Counted from the first letter of the stretch, positions 16,224 to 25,748 are shown. The stretch is 40,417 nt of DNA from an uncultured Pelagibacteraceae bacterium (GCA_902631265.1 CACOXX010000008.1:1-40417); one strand, 5' to 3'. Made by a program: numbers and translations. The notes: generated by a model not told the origin, from the sequence alone.

Positions 16224-17157
16224 TTTTAAAGTATTAAGACCTGGTATAAATACCACTTTTCAAGATTTAGGAAGAGATAACTTATATCATGTGGGCCTTC
16301 CATTTAGTGGAGCAATAGATAAAAGGAATTTTCTAATCGCTAACTCATTAGTTACTAATAGAGAAGATGATGCAGTATTAGAGTTTGCATACCAAGGACC
16401 CTTACTCGAATTTTATGGAAGTCAAATCTCTATCGCAATCACAGGTAATGTTAATTTTAAGATAATTAAAAAAGATACTTCTGAAATAAAAGGTGAATGT
16501 TATAGAACTTACAATTTAGATAATAAAGATTGTCTTGATATTATATCAACTGAAAAGTCAGTCTATGGCTACCTTTCGGTAAAAGGTGGTTTTGAGATTA
16601 ATAAATTTTGTAATAGTTATTCGACAACTGTTAGAGCTGAAGTAGGTCCTAATGATGGAAAAAAAATAGAGATTGGACAAACAATAATCTTAAATGCTGT
16701 TGATAGCGCAATTGAAAAAAGTTTAGAATACTTAAACTCAAAAATAGAATTTATAAGAGTGATAAAGGGCACAAACTTTGATTACTTCTCAGAAAACTCA
16801 ATCAAAGATTTTACGAGTAAAGATTTTATTGTTTCAAAACTTACCGATAGAATGGGAATGAGATTAAGTGGACCTAAAATTAAGAATTTAAAGAAAACAA
16901 ACATCAAGTCTGAAGGATTAGGAAAAGGAGTAATACAAGTTCCAGCTGATGGAGATCCTATAGTAATGCTTTCGGACCATGGAACAATAGGCGGTTATCC
17001 AAAAATTGCTGTTGTAATAAGTGCAGATTATGACAAGTTAGCACAATGCCCACCTGGAGAAAAAATCAAATTTAAAATTGTAAATCTTACAGAGGCAGAA
17101 AATTTATACAAAATTTATACTATGGAAACTAAGAATATAATTAATAAAATAAGATGA
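16210..17157 (+). CDS. pxpC: 5-oxoprolinase subunit C (KipA/biotin-dependent carboxyltransferase-like)
   Basis: The 315-residue KipA-family protein is the third subunit of 5-oxoprolinase. It shows the N-terminal GINTTFQDLGRDNLYHVG, the GAIDKRNFLIAN stretch, a SVKGGFE segment, DRMGMRLSGP and the closing SDHGTIGGYPKIAVV. This is the carboxyltransferase-2-like fold shared with urea amidolyase, but there is no biotin domain here. The start overlaps pxpB by 14 bases and the stop overlaps the next gene, an EamA permease, by 4 bases, so pxpB, pxpC and the permease form a tight operon. Confidence 0.93.
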   Translation: MSKNSFKVLRPGINTTFQDLGRDNLYHVGLPFSGAIDKRNFLIANSLVTNREDDAVLEFAYQGPLLEFYGSQISIAITGNVNFKIIKKDTSEIKGECYRTYNLDNKDCLDIISTEKSVYGYLSVKGGFEINKFCNSYSTTVRAEVGPNDGKKIEIGQTIILNAVDSAIEKSLEYLNSKIEFIRVIKGTNFDYFSENSIKDFTSKDFIVSKLTDRMGMRLSGPKIKNLKKTNIKSEGLGKGVIQVPADGDPIVMLSDHGTIGGYPKIAVVISADYDKLAQCPPGEKIKFKIVNLTEAENLYKIYTMETKNIINKIR

Positions 17158-18029
17158 ATTTTATAACAAGATTACCAGGTCCACTTTTAGTTTTTTTTGG
17201 TGCCACTAGTTTAAGTTTTGGAGGAATGATTGTAAAATCTTTCGAGGGCGCCACATTATGGCAGATACTTTTTTGGAGATCTCTTTTTTTTATTTTAGTT
17301 GTATCAATTTTTTTACTCATTACTTATAAAAAAAATGTTTTTCATGCATTTAAGAAATCAGGCTTCCCCGGTCTTATCGGTGGTATAGTTTTATCTTCAG
17401 GGTTTTGTGGCTATGTTTTTGCAATGTATAATACAACAGTAGCCAATGCTAATTTTATTATTCAAACTCAAACAATTTTTTTGGCAATCTTTGGATATTT
17501 ATTTTTAAAAGAAAAAATTTCAAAATTAACTTTAATATCAATTATACTAGCCATCTCTGGTATTATTTTAATGGTTGGGGGATCTTTGTCTCCAGGACAA
17601 ATGTCTGGAAATATTGCAGCATTTATTATGCCAGTGTCATTTGCAATCTTAATTATTATTATTAGAAAATATCCAGATGTAGACATGATACCGTTACAAT
17701 TAATTGCTGGAATAGTTGCAATGTCTGTTGGTTATTTTGTTGCAGGTAAAATTAATATTTCTTCTTATGATATATTTTTAGGTTTTCTGGCAGGTTTTTT
17801 TCAATTAGGTTTTGGTTTTATTTTTATAACAATTGGAGCAAGATCTACACCCTCGGCAATTGTTGGTATTATAATGCTCACCGAAGCTATTCTTGGACCT
17901 CTTTGGGCATGGTTATTTGTGAGTGAAAATCCACCATTTGTTGTCTTAATTGGGGGGTCAATTGTATTATTCGCAGTATTACTACAGTTTTACAATGTTA
18001 TTAAACTGGAAAAAAAAACTATTTCTTGA
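17154..18029 (+). CDS. EamA/DMT-superfamily permease
   Basis: The 291-residue membrane protein has ten segments and two EamA repeats. The first repeat ends with FIIQTQTIFLAIFGYLFLKE and the second with STPSAIVGIIMLTEAILGPL, the classic EamA pattern. The ATG overlaps the pxpC stop by 4 bases (ATGA). Co-transcription with pxpBC suggests transport of a compound related to 5-oxoproline or glutamate, though EamA members are often exporters, and the TRAP system upstream is the likelier importer. The stop (TGA at 18027-18029) lies just before the gcv promoter and riboswitch. Confidence 0.88.
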   Translation: MNFITRLPGPLLVFFGATSLSFGGMIVKSFEGATLWQILFWRSLFFILVVSIFLLITYKKNVFHAFKKSGFPGLIGGIVLSSGFCGYVFAMYNTTVANANFIIQTQTIFLAIFGYLFLKEKISKLTLISIILAISGIILMVGGSLSPGQMSGNIAAFIMPVSFAILIIIIRKYPDVDMIPLQLIAGIVAMSVGYFVAGKINISSYDIFLGFLAGFFQLGFGFIFITIGARSTPSAIVGIIMLTEAILGPLWAWLFVSENPPFVVLIGGSIVLFAVLLQFYNVIKLEKKTIS

Positions 18030-18053
18030 TGACGATTGTCAAAAATATGCTAA

Positions 18054-18059
18054 TATAAT
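18054..18059 (+). promoter_or_regulatory. Candidate -10 box of the gcv operon
   Basis: TATAAT at 18054-18059 is a perfect consensus -10 and lies 5 bases before the first paired base of the riboswitch (18064-18068), so transcription would start at the edge of aptamer 1. A TTGTCA at 18036-18041 resembles a -35 but is too close (12-base spacer). A TG lies at 18048-18049, so an extended -10 with a weak -35 is possible. The call is supported mainly by position. Confidence 0.55.
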
Positions 18060-18061
18060 TT

Positions 18062-18219
18062 TATACGGGAGAGACTACATTGAGTAGCGCCGAAGGAGCA
18101 ACCACCCCGGAAACTCTCAGGCAAAAGGACCGTACATATTAACTCTGGAAAGAGACAAATTCTCGCCGAAGGAGCTAAAATCTCTCAGGCAACACGACAG
18201 AGGGGGTTAGAGAGTTAAT
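18062..18219 (+). ncRNA. Tandem glycine riboswitch upstream of gcvT
   Basis: Two glycine aptamers lie in series directly before gcvT. Aptamer 1 (about 18064-18134) has the P1 stem TACGG/CCGTA, the GGGAGAG start, the conserved GCGCCGAAGGAGCAA and the CTCTCAGGCAAAAGGAC end. Aptamer 2 (about 18138-18219) repeats this as CTCGCCGAAGGAGCTAAAA and CTCTCAGGCAACACGACAG. Its P1 is 9 perfect pairs, ATTAACTCT (18138-18146) with AGAGTTAAT (18211-18219), and the right arm ends directly against the AUG at 18220. No terminator hairpin follows, so control is probably at translation start. Glycine riboswitches on gcvT are known in SAR11; whether binding turns this one on or off cannot be read from the sequence. 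Confidence 0.97.
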
Positions 18220-19323
18220 ATGAATATAAAAAAAACTGCACTATACGAACTACATAGAAAGCACAACGCTAAGTTTGTTGAGTTTGCTGGCTATAGTATG
18301 CCGATACAATACTCTGAGGGAATTGTAAAAGAGCATAATATTACAAGAAATAAGTCTGGAATATTCGATGTTTCCCATATGGGGCAGTTATTCATTAAAT
18401 ACAGTAACGACATAACAGACAAACTCCAAGAAATTTTACCAACTGATCTTAAAAATTTAAAAATTAATCAAAGCAAGTATTCGTTTTTAATGAAAGAGAA
18501 TGGGGGAATATATGATGATCTTATCATCACTAGAATGAAAGATAAGTACATGATTATTTTAAATGCTGCATGTAAACAAAACGATCTTCAGATTATTAAA
18601 AATAAATTGAATGATCAAAATTTGGACATGAATAATAATTTGTCTCTTGTAGCGATACAAGGTCCAGAGTCTAAAACAATTCTTGAAAATGTAGTTTCAA
18701 ATGTATCAAAATTAAAATTTATGAACGGAGAAAACTTTTCTTTTAAAAATAATGAAATCTTTATAACAAGATCTGGATATACAGGTGAAGATGGCTTTGA
18801 AATATCATTACCTAATAAAGTGGCAATTTCTTTTGTAGAAGAATTAATTTCTAAAGGGTCAACTTTAATTGGTTTGGGCGCAAGAGATACTTTAAGATTA
18901 GAGGCGGGCTTGTGCTTGTACGGTCATGACATAAACGAAAATACCAGTCCAGTTGAAGCAAATTTAAAGTGGGCAATTTCAAAAAATAGAATCAATGATA
19001 ATTTTATAGGATCACATCAAATAAAAAAACAAATCAAAGAAGGTGTGTCAAAATTAAGAGTTGGTATCAAACCAGAGACTAGAGTTATAGCAAGAGAGTC
19101 AACGAAAATTTTTGATGAAAAAGACAATGAGATTGGAAAAGTCACTAGCGGAACATTTGGACCAAGCGTTAATGCTTCAATCGCAATGGGCTATATTTCA
19201 AATTCTCATTCTAAAAAAGATACAAAAGTTTACTTAGAAGTAAGAGGAAAAAAAGTGCCCGCTAATGTTTGCGATTTGCCATTTTATAAAAAAAGTTATG
19301 TGAAAGGAGAAGCCAATGTCTAA
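18220..19323 (+). CDS. gcvT: Glycine cleavage system T protein (aminomethyltransferase)
   Basis: The 367-residue T protein transfers the methylene group from the aminomethyl-lipoyl arm of GcvH to tetrahydrofolate and releases ammonia. N-terminal features are [11 protein letters not shown] and [10 protein letters not shown]; also visible are [18 protein letters not shown] and [18 protein letters not shown], all conserved folate-site segments. The length is normal (about 365). The start codon directly follows the riboswitch P1 stem, and gcvH overlaps by 8 bases. Products feed one-carbon units to purine, Met and Ser synthesis. SAR11 cells are reported to depend on external glycine or serine, which explains riboswitch control of this operon. 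Confidence 0.97.
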   Translation: MNIKKTALYELHRKHNAKFVEFAGYSMPIQYSEGIVKEHNITRNKSGIFDVSHMGQLFIKYSNDITDKLQEILPTDLKNLKINQSKYSFLMKENGGIYDDLIITRMKDKYMIILNAACKQNDLQIIKNKLNDQNLDMNNNLSLVAIQGPESKTILENVVSNVSKLKFMNGENFSFKNNEIFITRSGYTGEDGFEISLPNKVAISFVEELISKGSTLIGLGARDTLRLEAGLCLYGHDINENTSPVEANLKWAISKNRINDNFIGSHQIKKQIKEGVSKLRVGIKPETRVIARESTKIFDEKDNEIGKVTSGTFGPSVNASIAMGYISNSHSKKDTKVYLEVRGKKVPANVCDLPFYKKSYVKGEANV

Positions 19324-19696
19324 TACAAAATTTTCAAAAGAACATGAATGGATTACACTAGATGGAGAAGTTGGAACTATTGGAATTACAAAACATGCAA
19401 CTGAAATGTTAGGTGACATAGTTTTTGCTGAATTACCGGAGAAAGGATCTAATGTTGAAAAAGATGGAACTGCAGGAGTGGTAGAGTCTACAAAAGCTGC
19501 AAGTGATGTCTATACGCCAGTAAGTGGTGAGGTTGTAGAAATTAATCAATCAATTGTTGATGATCCGTCAAAAATCAATGCTGATCCAGAGGGTGGAGCG
19601 TGGTTTTTTAAATTAAAGTTAAAAGATAAATCAGAACTCGATACTCTTATGAACAAAGAAGAGTACGATAAATTTGCTAAGGAGAGCTCATCATAA
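19316..19696 (+). CDS. gcvH: Glycine cleavage system H protein (lipoyl carrier)
   Basis: The 126-residue carrier protein holds the aminomethyl group on lipoic acid and shuttles it between P, T and L proteins. The lipoyl Lys is K60 in [13 protein letters not shown], with the conserved upstream [12 protein letters not shown] and [15 protein letters not shown] and the downstream [13 protein letters not shown] [12 protein letters not shown]. Length and domain order are typical. It overlaps gcvT by 8 bases and shares one base with the gcvP start, so the three are translated as a unit. The L protein (dihydrolipoamide dehydrogenase) is not in the window and is probably shared with the 2-oxoacid dehydrogenases. 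Confidence 0.97.
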   Translation: MSNTKFSKEHEWITLDGEVGTIGITKHATEMLGDIVFAELPEKGSNVEKDGTAGVVESTKAASDVYTPVSGEVVEINQSIVDDPSKINADPEGGAWFFKLKLKDKSELDTLMNKEEYDKFAKESSS

Positions 19697-22560
19697 TGTT
19701 ACACGACTCAGAAAAAGATTTTATAAAAAGACACATTGGAACTTCAGAAGAGGAACAAAGTAAAATGTTAAAAGTTCTTGGATATTCTTCACTTGATGAA
19801 CTTATATCTAAAACTGTACCAGAAAAAATTCTTTTCACACAGGATTTAGAGATTGGCGAACCAAATTCTGAATATGAAGCGTTAAGAAAGTTAAAAAATT
19901 TATCAAAAAAAAATACTATATTTTCTAATTTTATAGGAATGGGTTATTACGGTACCTATACTCCAAACGTTATTATCAGAAATATTCTAGAAAATCCGGG
20001 ATGGTACACTTCTTATACACCTTACCAACCAGAAGTCGCTCAAGGAAGATTAGAAATGTTACTTAATTTTCAACAAATGATTGTTGATTTTACAGGCATG
20101 GATATTGCTAATGCATCACTACTTGATGAAGGAACAGCTGCAGCGGAAGCTATGGGTTTAAGTTACAGACTTGATAAAAAAGATTCAAAAACAGTTTTTA
20201 TTTCAGAAAATTGTCATCCACAAACAATTGAAGTCGTAAAGACTAGAGCTGAACCGTTAGGTTTAAAAGTTGTTGTTGGAAGCGAGGATAAAGTAATCGA
20301 TGAAACATCTGATTTAGTTTGTGGTATTATTCAGTATCCAGGAACTTTGGGTGATATTAAGGATCCAAGTGAATATATTAGTAAAATTCATAAAAAAAAT
20401 GGTAAAGCGATACTTGTTTGTGACTTATTAGCTTTAGCTTTATTAAAAACTCCTGCAGAATTAGGTGCCGATATAGCAGTAGGGAGCTCACAAAGATTTG
20501 GAATTCCCATGGGTTACGGTGGACCACATGCAGCTTTTTTTGCAACAAAAGATGAATTTAAAAGATCAATGCCAGGAAGAATCATTGGAGTTTCAGTTGA
20601 TAGACACGGAAATAAAGCTTATAGACTTTCGCTTCAAACAAGAGAGCAACATATACGAAGAGATAAGGCGACAAGTAACATTTGTACAGCCCAAGCTTTA
20701 TTGGCAATAGTTTCAGCAGCCTATGCAGTATATCACGGTCCTAAAGGAATTAAAAATATTTCGGAAAGAGTTTCTCAACTTACAAAGAACTTTGCAGATA
20801 AAATAAAACAATCTGGATACAAATTATATTCAGATTCATTCTTTGATACTGTCACAGTTTATACAAATGAAAAGACTGAGCAAATTTTCAAAAATGCGCT
20901 TGATCAAAAGATAAATGTAAGAAAAGTAAACTCAGAAATGATAGCTGTCTCTTTTGATGAGAGAAAAAATGTATATAGAGCAAATCAGCTATTGAAAATA
21001 TTTAATTCTACTGAGTCAATTAAGGACAACCCTACGAGAAGTTTACCGAATCTACCAAAAAATCTTCTAAGAACATCGAAATATTTAGAGCATCCTGTGT
21101 TTAATACTTATCACTCAGAAACTGAAATGCTTAGATATTTAAAAAGATTAGAGGATAAAGATATTGCTCTTAATAGATCAATGATTGCACTTGGATCTTG
21201 TACAATGAAACTTAATGCTGTAGCAGAGATGATACCAATTAGTTGGAGAGAATTTGCAGAGCCACATCCTTTTGCTCCTGTAGAACAAATGGAAGGATAT
21301 AGAAAATTATTCACAGATTTAAAAAATTGGTTGAGATCAATTACAGGTTTCTCTGGTGTTTCATTACAACCTAATGCTGGAGCCCAAGGTGAATACGCTG
21401 GCTTAATGGTAATAAGAAAATATCATATCGATAGAGGAGAAAGTAATAGAAATGTATGTCTTATTCCAAGTTCAGCTCATGGAACAAATCCCGCTAGTGC
21501 ACAAATGGTAGGAATGAAAGTCGTTGTCGTTAATTGTGATAAAGAAGGTAACGTCGATATAGAAGATCTAAAAAAAAAGGCAGAGCTTCATTCAGAAAAT
21601 TTAGGAGCTTTAATGGTAACTTATCCATCAACTCATGGAGTTTTTGAAGAAAAAATTTCTGATATTTGTAAAATAATTCACGATAATGGTGGTCAAGTTT
21701 ATATGGACGGTGCAAACCTCAATGCATTAGTTGGTATAGCTAAGCCTGGTAATTTTGGACCAGATGTTTGTCATATAAATTTACATAAAACTTTTTGTAT
21801 ACCTCATGGAGGAGGAGGACCAGGTATGGGACCAATTGCCTGTAAGAAACATTTAGAAGTTTTTTTACCAAGTCACCCAATTGTAAAAGATTGTGGTCCA
21901 GTTTCAGGAATTGGATCTGTTTCTGCAGCTCCTTGGGGAAGCTCTAGTATTTTGTCTATTTCCTGGATGTACATTAAAATGATGGGTTCAGAGGGTCTTA
22001 AACTGGCAACTCAGAATGCGATCCTTAATGCAAACTACTTAGCAAGCAAACTTAAAAATCATTTTCCAATTTTATATACTGGTAAAAATGGAAATATTGC
22101 ACACGAATGTATTATCGATATCAGACCCATTAAAGCAGAGACAGGAATCACAGAAGAGGATATTGCAAAAAGATTGATTGATTTTGGATTTCACGCTCCC
22201 ACAATGTCTTGGCCTGTAGCTGGTACGATGATGATAGAACCAACTGAAAGCGAAAGTCTTACCGAAATAGATAGATTTTGTGAAACTTTAATTAAGATTA
22301 AAAAAGAAATAGACAAGATTAAGTCCGGGGAGTTTGATAAAGTAGATAATCCAATTAAAAATGCACCACATACTGATCTTGAGCTGTCCTCTGACGAATG
22401 GAAACACAAATACACAAGAGAAGAAGCAGCTTATCCATCTAAATATTTAAAAACAAATAAATTTTGGCCTCCTGTCGCCAGAGTTGATAATGTTTATGGA
22501 GATAAAAATATATTCTGCACTTGTCCAAGTATTGATGAATTTAAAGAAGATGCAGCTTAA
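19696..22560 (+). CDS. gcvP: Glycine dehydrogenase (decarboxylating), single-chain P protein
   Basis: The 954-residue PLP enzyme decarboxylates glycine and loads the aminomethyl group onto GcvH. It is the single-chain form, with the N-terminal half (FIKRHIG at residue 10, then MGYYGTYTPNVI) fused to the C-terminal half. The PLP Lys is K698 in INLHKTFCIPHGGGGPGMGP. The length matches the homodimeric type (about 950-965). The stop is followed within 6 bases by the COG2907 oxidoreductase start, with no terminator, so transcription may continue into the lipid-modification cluster. Confidence 0.97.
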   Translation: MLHDSEKDFIKRHIGTSEEEQSKMLKVLGYSSLDELISKTVPEKILFTQDLEIGEPNSEYEALRKLKNLSKKNTIFSNFIGMGYYGTYTPNVIIRNILENPGWYTSYTPYQPEVAQGRLEMLLNFQQMIVDFTGMDIANASLLDEGTAAAEAMGLSYRLDKKDSKTVFISENCHPQTIEVVKTRAEPLGLKVVVGSEDKVIDETSDLVCGIIQYPGTLGDIKDPSEYISKIHKKNGKAILVCDLLALALLKTPAELGADIAVGSSQRFGIPMGYGGPHAAFFATKDEFKRSMPGRIIGVSVDRHGNKAYRLSLQTREQHIRRDKATSNICTAQALLAIVSAAYAVYHGPKGIKNISERVSQLTKNFADKIKQSGYKLYSDSFFDTVTVYTNEKTEQIFKNALDQKINVRKVNSEMIAVSFDERKNVYRANQLLKIFNSTESIKDNPTRSLPNLPKNLLRTSKYLEHPVFNTYHSETEMLRYLKRLEDKDIALNRSMIALGSCTMKLNAVAEMIPISWREFAEPHPFAPVEQMEGYRKLFTDLKNWLRSITGFSGVSLQPNAGAQGEYAGLMVIRKYHIDRGESNRNVCLIPSSAHGTNPASAQMVGMKVVVVNCDKEGNVDIEDLKKKAELHSENLGALMVTYPSTHGVFEEKISDICKIIHDNGGQVYMDGANLNALVGIAKPGNFGPDVCHINLHKTFCIPHGGGGPGMGPIACKKHLEVFLPSHPIVKDCGPVSGIGSVSAAPWGSSSILSISWMYIKMMGSEGLKLATQNAILNANYLASKLKNHFPILYTGKNGNIAHECIIDIRPIKAETGITEEDIAKRLIDFGFHAPTMSWPVAGTMMIEPTESESLTEIDRFCETLIKIKKEIDKIKSGEFDKVDNPIKNAPHTDLELSSDEWKHKYTREEAAYPSKYLKTNKFWPPVARVDNVYGDKNIFCTCPSIDEFKEDAA

Positions 22561-22566
22561 AATTTG

Positions 22567-23808
22567 ATGAAAATTGCTGTAATTGGGTCAGGAATTTCTG
22601 GATTAAGTGCAGCATATTATTTATCAAAAAAACATAAAGTTGATCTTTTTGAAAAGGAAGATCGATTTGGTGGACATTCTCACACGTTAGAAATTTCAAC
22701 TAACAATCAGAGTAAAAAAAAAATCCGTACAGACATTGGATTTATAGTTTTTAACAAACATACCTATCCAAACTTGATTAATTTTTTTAGCGAAATTGGA
22801 ATAGAGATTGAAAAAAGTAATATGAGTTTATCATTTTTGGTAAAAGAAAAGAATTTAGAATACAGTGGCAAAGGACTCCAGGGTATATTTTCTTATAAAA
22901 AAAATTTATTTGATCTTAATTTCTTAAAAATGTTTTATGAGATTATCAAGTTTTATAATAAGAGCTCTAAATTGAGTGATATAGATGAAAATTTAAATCT
23001 TGGAACATTTCTTCAAAAAGAAAAAATGTCAGATTTTTTTGTCAATTATCATATTTTACCAATGGTATCAGCTATATGGTCAATGCCACCTGATAATGCA
23101 AAAAATATGCCTATTAAGTTTTTTTTAAAGTTTTTTCAAAATCATGGACTATTCAAGTTAAAGAACAGACCTCAATGGTACACTGTGAAAAATAGAAGTA
23201 TTGAATATGTAAACGAAGTAATAAAAAAAATTAGTGGAGAACACTTTAAAAATTACAAAATTAATAAGGTTACAAGATCTAGTAACTTGGCACGCGTCTT
23301 TTATGGAGGGGAAAGCGAATATTTTGAATACGATAAAGTTGTAATTGCTACGCATGCAGATGAAGCTTTATCTATAATCGATGAGCCCTCAGATGATGAA
23401 AAAAGTATTTTGAGTAATTTTAAATACAAGAAAAACTTAGCGGTAATTCATTTTGATGAAACTGTTATGCCAAAAAAAAAAATTAATTGGAGCGCATGGA
23501 ATACTTTTGTATCAGAAAATAATGATAGTTCAGTTACTTACTGGTTAAATTTATTACAGAATTTGAATATAGAAAAGAATATCTTTTTAACTTTAAATCC
23601 TCATTTCAATATTGATGAAAAACTCATTGTTGACAAAATTCAATTTAGTCATCCGTATTATGATCATCAGACTTTACAAAATCAAAAAAAATTAGATTTA
23701 TTACAAAATAAACAAAATATATTGTTTTGTGGAAGTTATCATGGTTATGGTTTTCATGAAGACGGTATCAAATCAACATTAAATATGCTTAAATTCATTA
23801 ATGATTGA
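22567..23808 (+). CDS. FAD-dependent oxidoreductase, COG2907 family
   Basis: The 413-residue flavoprotein has the N-terminal FAD motif AVIGSGISGLSAAYYLSKK and FEKEDRFGGHSHT, with the end motif FCGSYHGYGFHEDGI. It belongs to COG2907, the amine-oxidase/desaturase-like proteins encoded beside DUF1365 and CFA-synthase-like genes in many proteobacteria. I chose the ATG at 22567; a TTG directly before it adds one residue. The probable role is oxidation or desaturation of a phospholipid acyl chain together with the methyltransferase two genes on, as with BfaA/BfaB-type or furan fatty acid enzymes. It overlaps the DUF1365 gene by 8 bases. Confidence 0.85.
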   Translation: MKIAVIGSGISGLSAAYYLSKKHKVDLFEKEDRFGGHSHTLEISTNNQSKKKIRTDIGFIVFNKHTYPNLINFFSEIGIEIEKSNMSLSFLVKEKNLEYSGKGLQGIFSYKKNLFDLNFLKMFYEIIKFYNKSSKLSDIDENLNLGTFLQKEKMSDFFVNYHILPMVSAIWSMPPDNAKNMPIKFFLKFFQNHGLFKLKNRPQWYTVKNRSIEYVNEVIKKISGEHFKNYKINKVTRSSNLARVFYGGESEYFEYDKVVIATHADEALSIIDEPSDDEKSILSNFKYKKNLAVIHFDETVMPKKKINWSAWNTFVSENNDSSVTYWLNLLQNLNIEKNIFLTLNPHFNIDEKLIVDKIQFSHPYYDHQTLQNQKKLDLLQNKQNILFCGSYHGYGFHEDGIKSTLNMLKFIND

Positions 23809-24568
23809 AAATTCATTTATATATACAGGCGAAGTCATTCATAAAAGATTTAAACCAAAAGAACATTTTTTTAAATATAGTGTATTCTCTTTATTAATTG
23901 ATCTTAACGAAATAAAACTTATAGATAAAAAAATTCCATTTTTTTCTTACAATAAATTTAATGTTCTAAGTTTTTTTGATAAGGACCATGGTGAGAGAGA
24001 TGGTTCTGATTTAGGAATTTGGGTAGGAAAAAAATTAAAGGAAAAAGGAATTAATTCAGAAGATATTAAGATTAAAATACTTTGTTACCCTAGAATTTTT
24101 GGATATGTTTTCAATCCACTGAGCATTTTTTTCATTTATAATAGAAATGGTGAACCAATTGCAATTTTTTATGAAGTAAAAAATACATTTGGAGAACAAC
24201 ACACCTATATATTTGAAATAAAGAATTCAACCTCACAAATTAAAAATGATTGCAAAAAGAAGTTTTTCGTATCTCCCTTCATGGACCTTCAATCAGAGTA
24301 TTTCTTTAAAGTATTATTACCTAATGAAAAATTATCTGTGATCATTGATCAAAGAGATAAGGAAGGTAAGCTTCTGTTTGCATCCCAGGATGGAATTAGG
24401 CATGATTTAACCTTAAAAAACTTATTATTTTGCTATCTAAAACACCCTCTAATGAGTTTTAAAGTCATATCAGCTATACATTTTGAAGCATTAAAATTGT
24501 GGATCAAAGGCGTTAAGTTGATTAAAAAAAACATTAAAATAAAAAATAATACGACCTTTGAAAACTAA
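23801..24568 (+). CDS. DUF1365 family protein
   Basis: The 255-residue protein belongs to DUF1365 (COG3496). Recognisable parts are the N-terminal YTGEVIHKRFKPKEHFFKY, the LCYPRIFGYVFNPLSIFF core and YEVKNTFGEQHTY. A C-terminal segment holds an IHFEALKLWIKG motif common in the family. Its biochemical role is not established, but it is almost always encoded between the COG2907 oxidoreductase and the CFA-like methyltransferase, exactly as here, so it is presumably part of the same acyl-chain modification. It overlaps the gene before by 8 bases and shares one base with the gene after. Confidence 0.88.
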   Translation: MIENSFIYTGEVIHKRFKPKEHFFKYSVFSLLIDLNEIKLIDKKIPFFSYNKFNVLSFFDKDHGERDGSDLGIWVGKKLKEKGINSEDIKIKILCYPRIFGYVFNPLSIFFIYNRNGEPIAIFYEVKNTFGEQHTYIFEIKNSTSQIKNDCKKKFFVSPFMDLQSEYFFKVLLPNEKLSVIIDQRDKEGKLLFASQDGIRHDLTLKNLLFCYLKHPLMSFKVISAIHFEALKLWIKGVKLIKKNIKIKNNTTFEN

Positions 24569-25743
24569 TGATAAATAAAATTTCAGATAAGATCGTCTTT
24601 TCTGGTTTAAAGTTAATAAAGTATGGCAAGTTAAATGTTGTTACTTTCCAAAACAAAAAATTGCAGTTTGGAAACGATGGTAATTTAGAGGTAAGTATAA
24701 AAATTAATAAGCCAGACTTTTCAAAAAATATAATTGCTAAAGGTAGTATTGGTTTAGCGGAATCTTATATGAAAGGTGATTTTGAAACGGATGATTTATC
24801 TAAGTTAATTGAATTAAGTGCTAAGAATATAAAAGTAGTTCATAAATTCTCTGGATTACTAGATTTAACATATTTTAATTATTTTAAAAAATTTATTAAT
24901 CGAAACACTAAAACAAAAAGCAAAGAACATATTTCAAAACACTATGATCTTGGAAATGAATTCTTTTCTTTATGGCTTGATGATACACTAACTTATTCAA
25001 GTGCAATTTTTGAAAATGAGAAATCAAATTTATACGAAGCGCAAATAAATAAATATAAAAAACTTTCAAATCTAATAAAACCAAAGTCAGGCGACAAACT
25101 TTTAGAAATTGGATGTGGTTGGGGAGGATTTGCAGAATATATTGGCAAAAACCACGATGTTAATCTTGATTGTATTACAATATCAAAAAAACAATATGAA
25201 TTTGCCAAAAAACGAATTCATGATGCTGGTCTTAATGAAAAAATTAATATTGAAATGAAAGATTATAGAGACGTTAAACAAAATTATAATTCTATAGCTT
25301 CAATAGAGATGATAGAAGCTGTAGGAAAAGATTATTTAAAAAATTATTTTCAAACAATTAAGAAAAATTTGGTACCAGGAGGTAAGGCTGCAATTCAAGC
25401 AATCACAATAGACGATAACTTATATAATAGATACAAAAGGAAAGAAGATTTTATTCAAAAATATATTTTCCCTGGAGGCTTTTTGCCATCTAAGAAGTCA
25501 ATATTAGATTATGTAGAAAAAACTGGACTGAACTTTGATCAATGTAATTCTTATGGTCTTCACTATAGCAATACGCTGAAAATTTGGAGAGACAAGTTTT
25601 CAGAAAGATGGGAAGATATTTCAGAACAAGGTTTTGATAATACCTTTAAAAGAATGTGGAATTTCTATTTATCTTATTGTGAAGCAGGATTCAAATCTAA
25701 GAATATTGATTTAATTCAATTTTCTTTAACTAACAAAGCATAA
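24568..25743 (+). CDS. CFA-synthase-like fatty acid methyltransferase (COG2230)
   Basis: The 391-residue SAM-dependent enzyme modifies unsaturated acyl chains of membrane phospholipids. The SAM site is LLEIGCGWGGFAEYIG (about residues 175-190). Family motifs are ISKHYDLGNEFFSLWLDDT, YIFPGGFLPS and a C-terminal FSERWEDI. It differs from E. coli cyclopropane synthase at two points: Ser (S145) in TYSSA where CFA synthase has Cys, and MIEAVG (about residues 247-252) where the classic enzyme has FEHVG. These changes also occur in relatives that add a methyl branch rather than a ring. The neighbouring FAD protein supports a methylated or furan fatty acid product; this is inference. The gene ends 5 bases before the DUF3833 gene. 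Confidence 0.86.
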   Translation: MINKISDKIVFSGLKLIKYGKLNVVTFQNKKLQFGNDGNLEVSIKINKPDFSKNIIAKGSIGLAESYMKGDFETDDLSKLIELSAKNIKVVHKFSGLLDLTYFNYFKKFINRNTKTKSKEHISKHYDLGNEFFSLWLDDTLTYSSAIFENEKSNLYEAQINKYKKLSNLIKPKSGDKLLEIGCGWGGFAEYIGKNHDVNLDCITISKKQYEFAKKRIHDAGLNEKINIEMKDYRDVKQNYNSIASIEMIEAVGKDYLKNYFQTIKKNLVPGGKAAIQAITIDDNLYNRYKRKEDFIQKYIFPGGFLPSKKSILDYVEKTGLNFDQCNSYGLHYSNTLKIWRDKFSERWEDISEQGFDNTFKRMWNFYLSYCEAGFKSKNIDLIQFSLTNKA

Positions 25744-25748
25744 TAAAA

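Noticed and set aside
18036..18041. TTGTCA as the -35 box of the gcv promoter
   Set aside because: The spacer to TATAAT is only 12 bases, too short for the main sigma factor.
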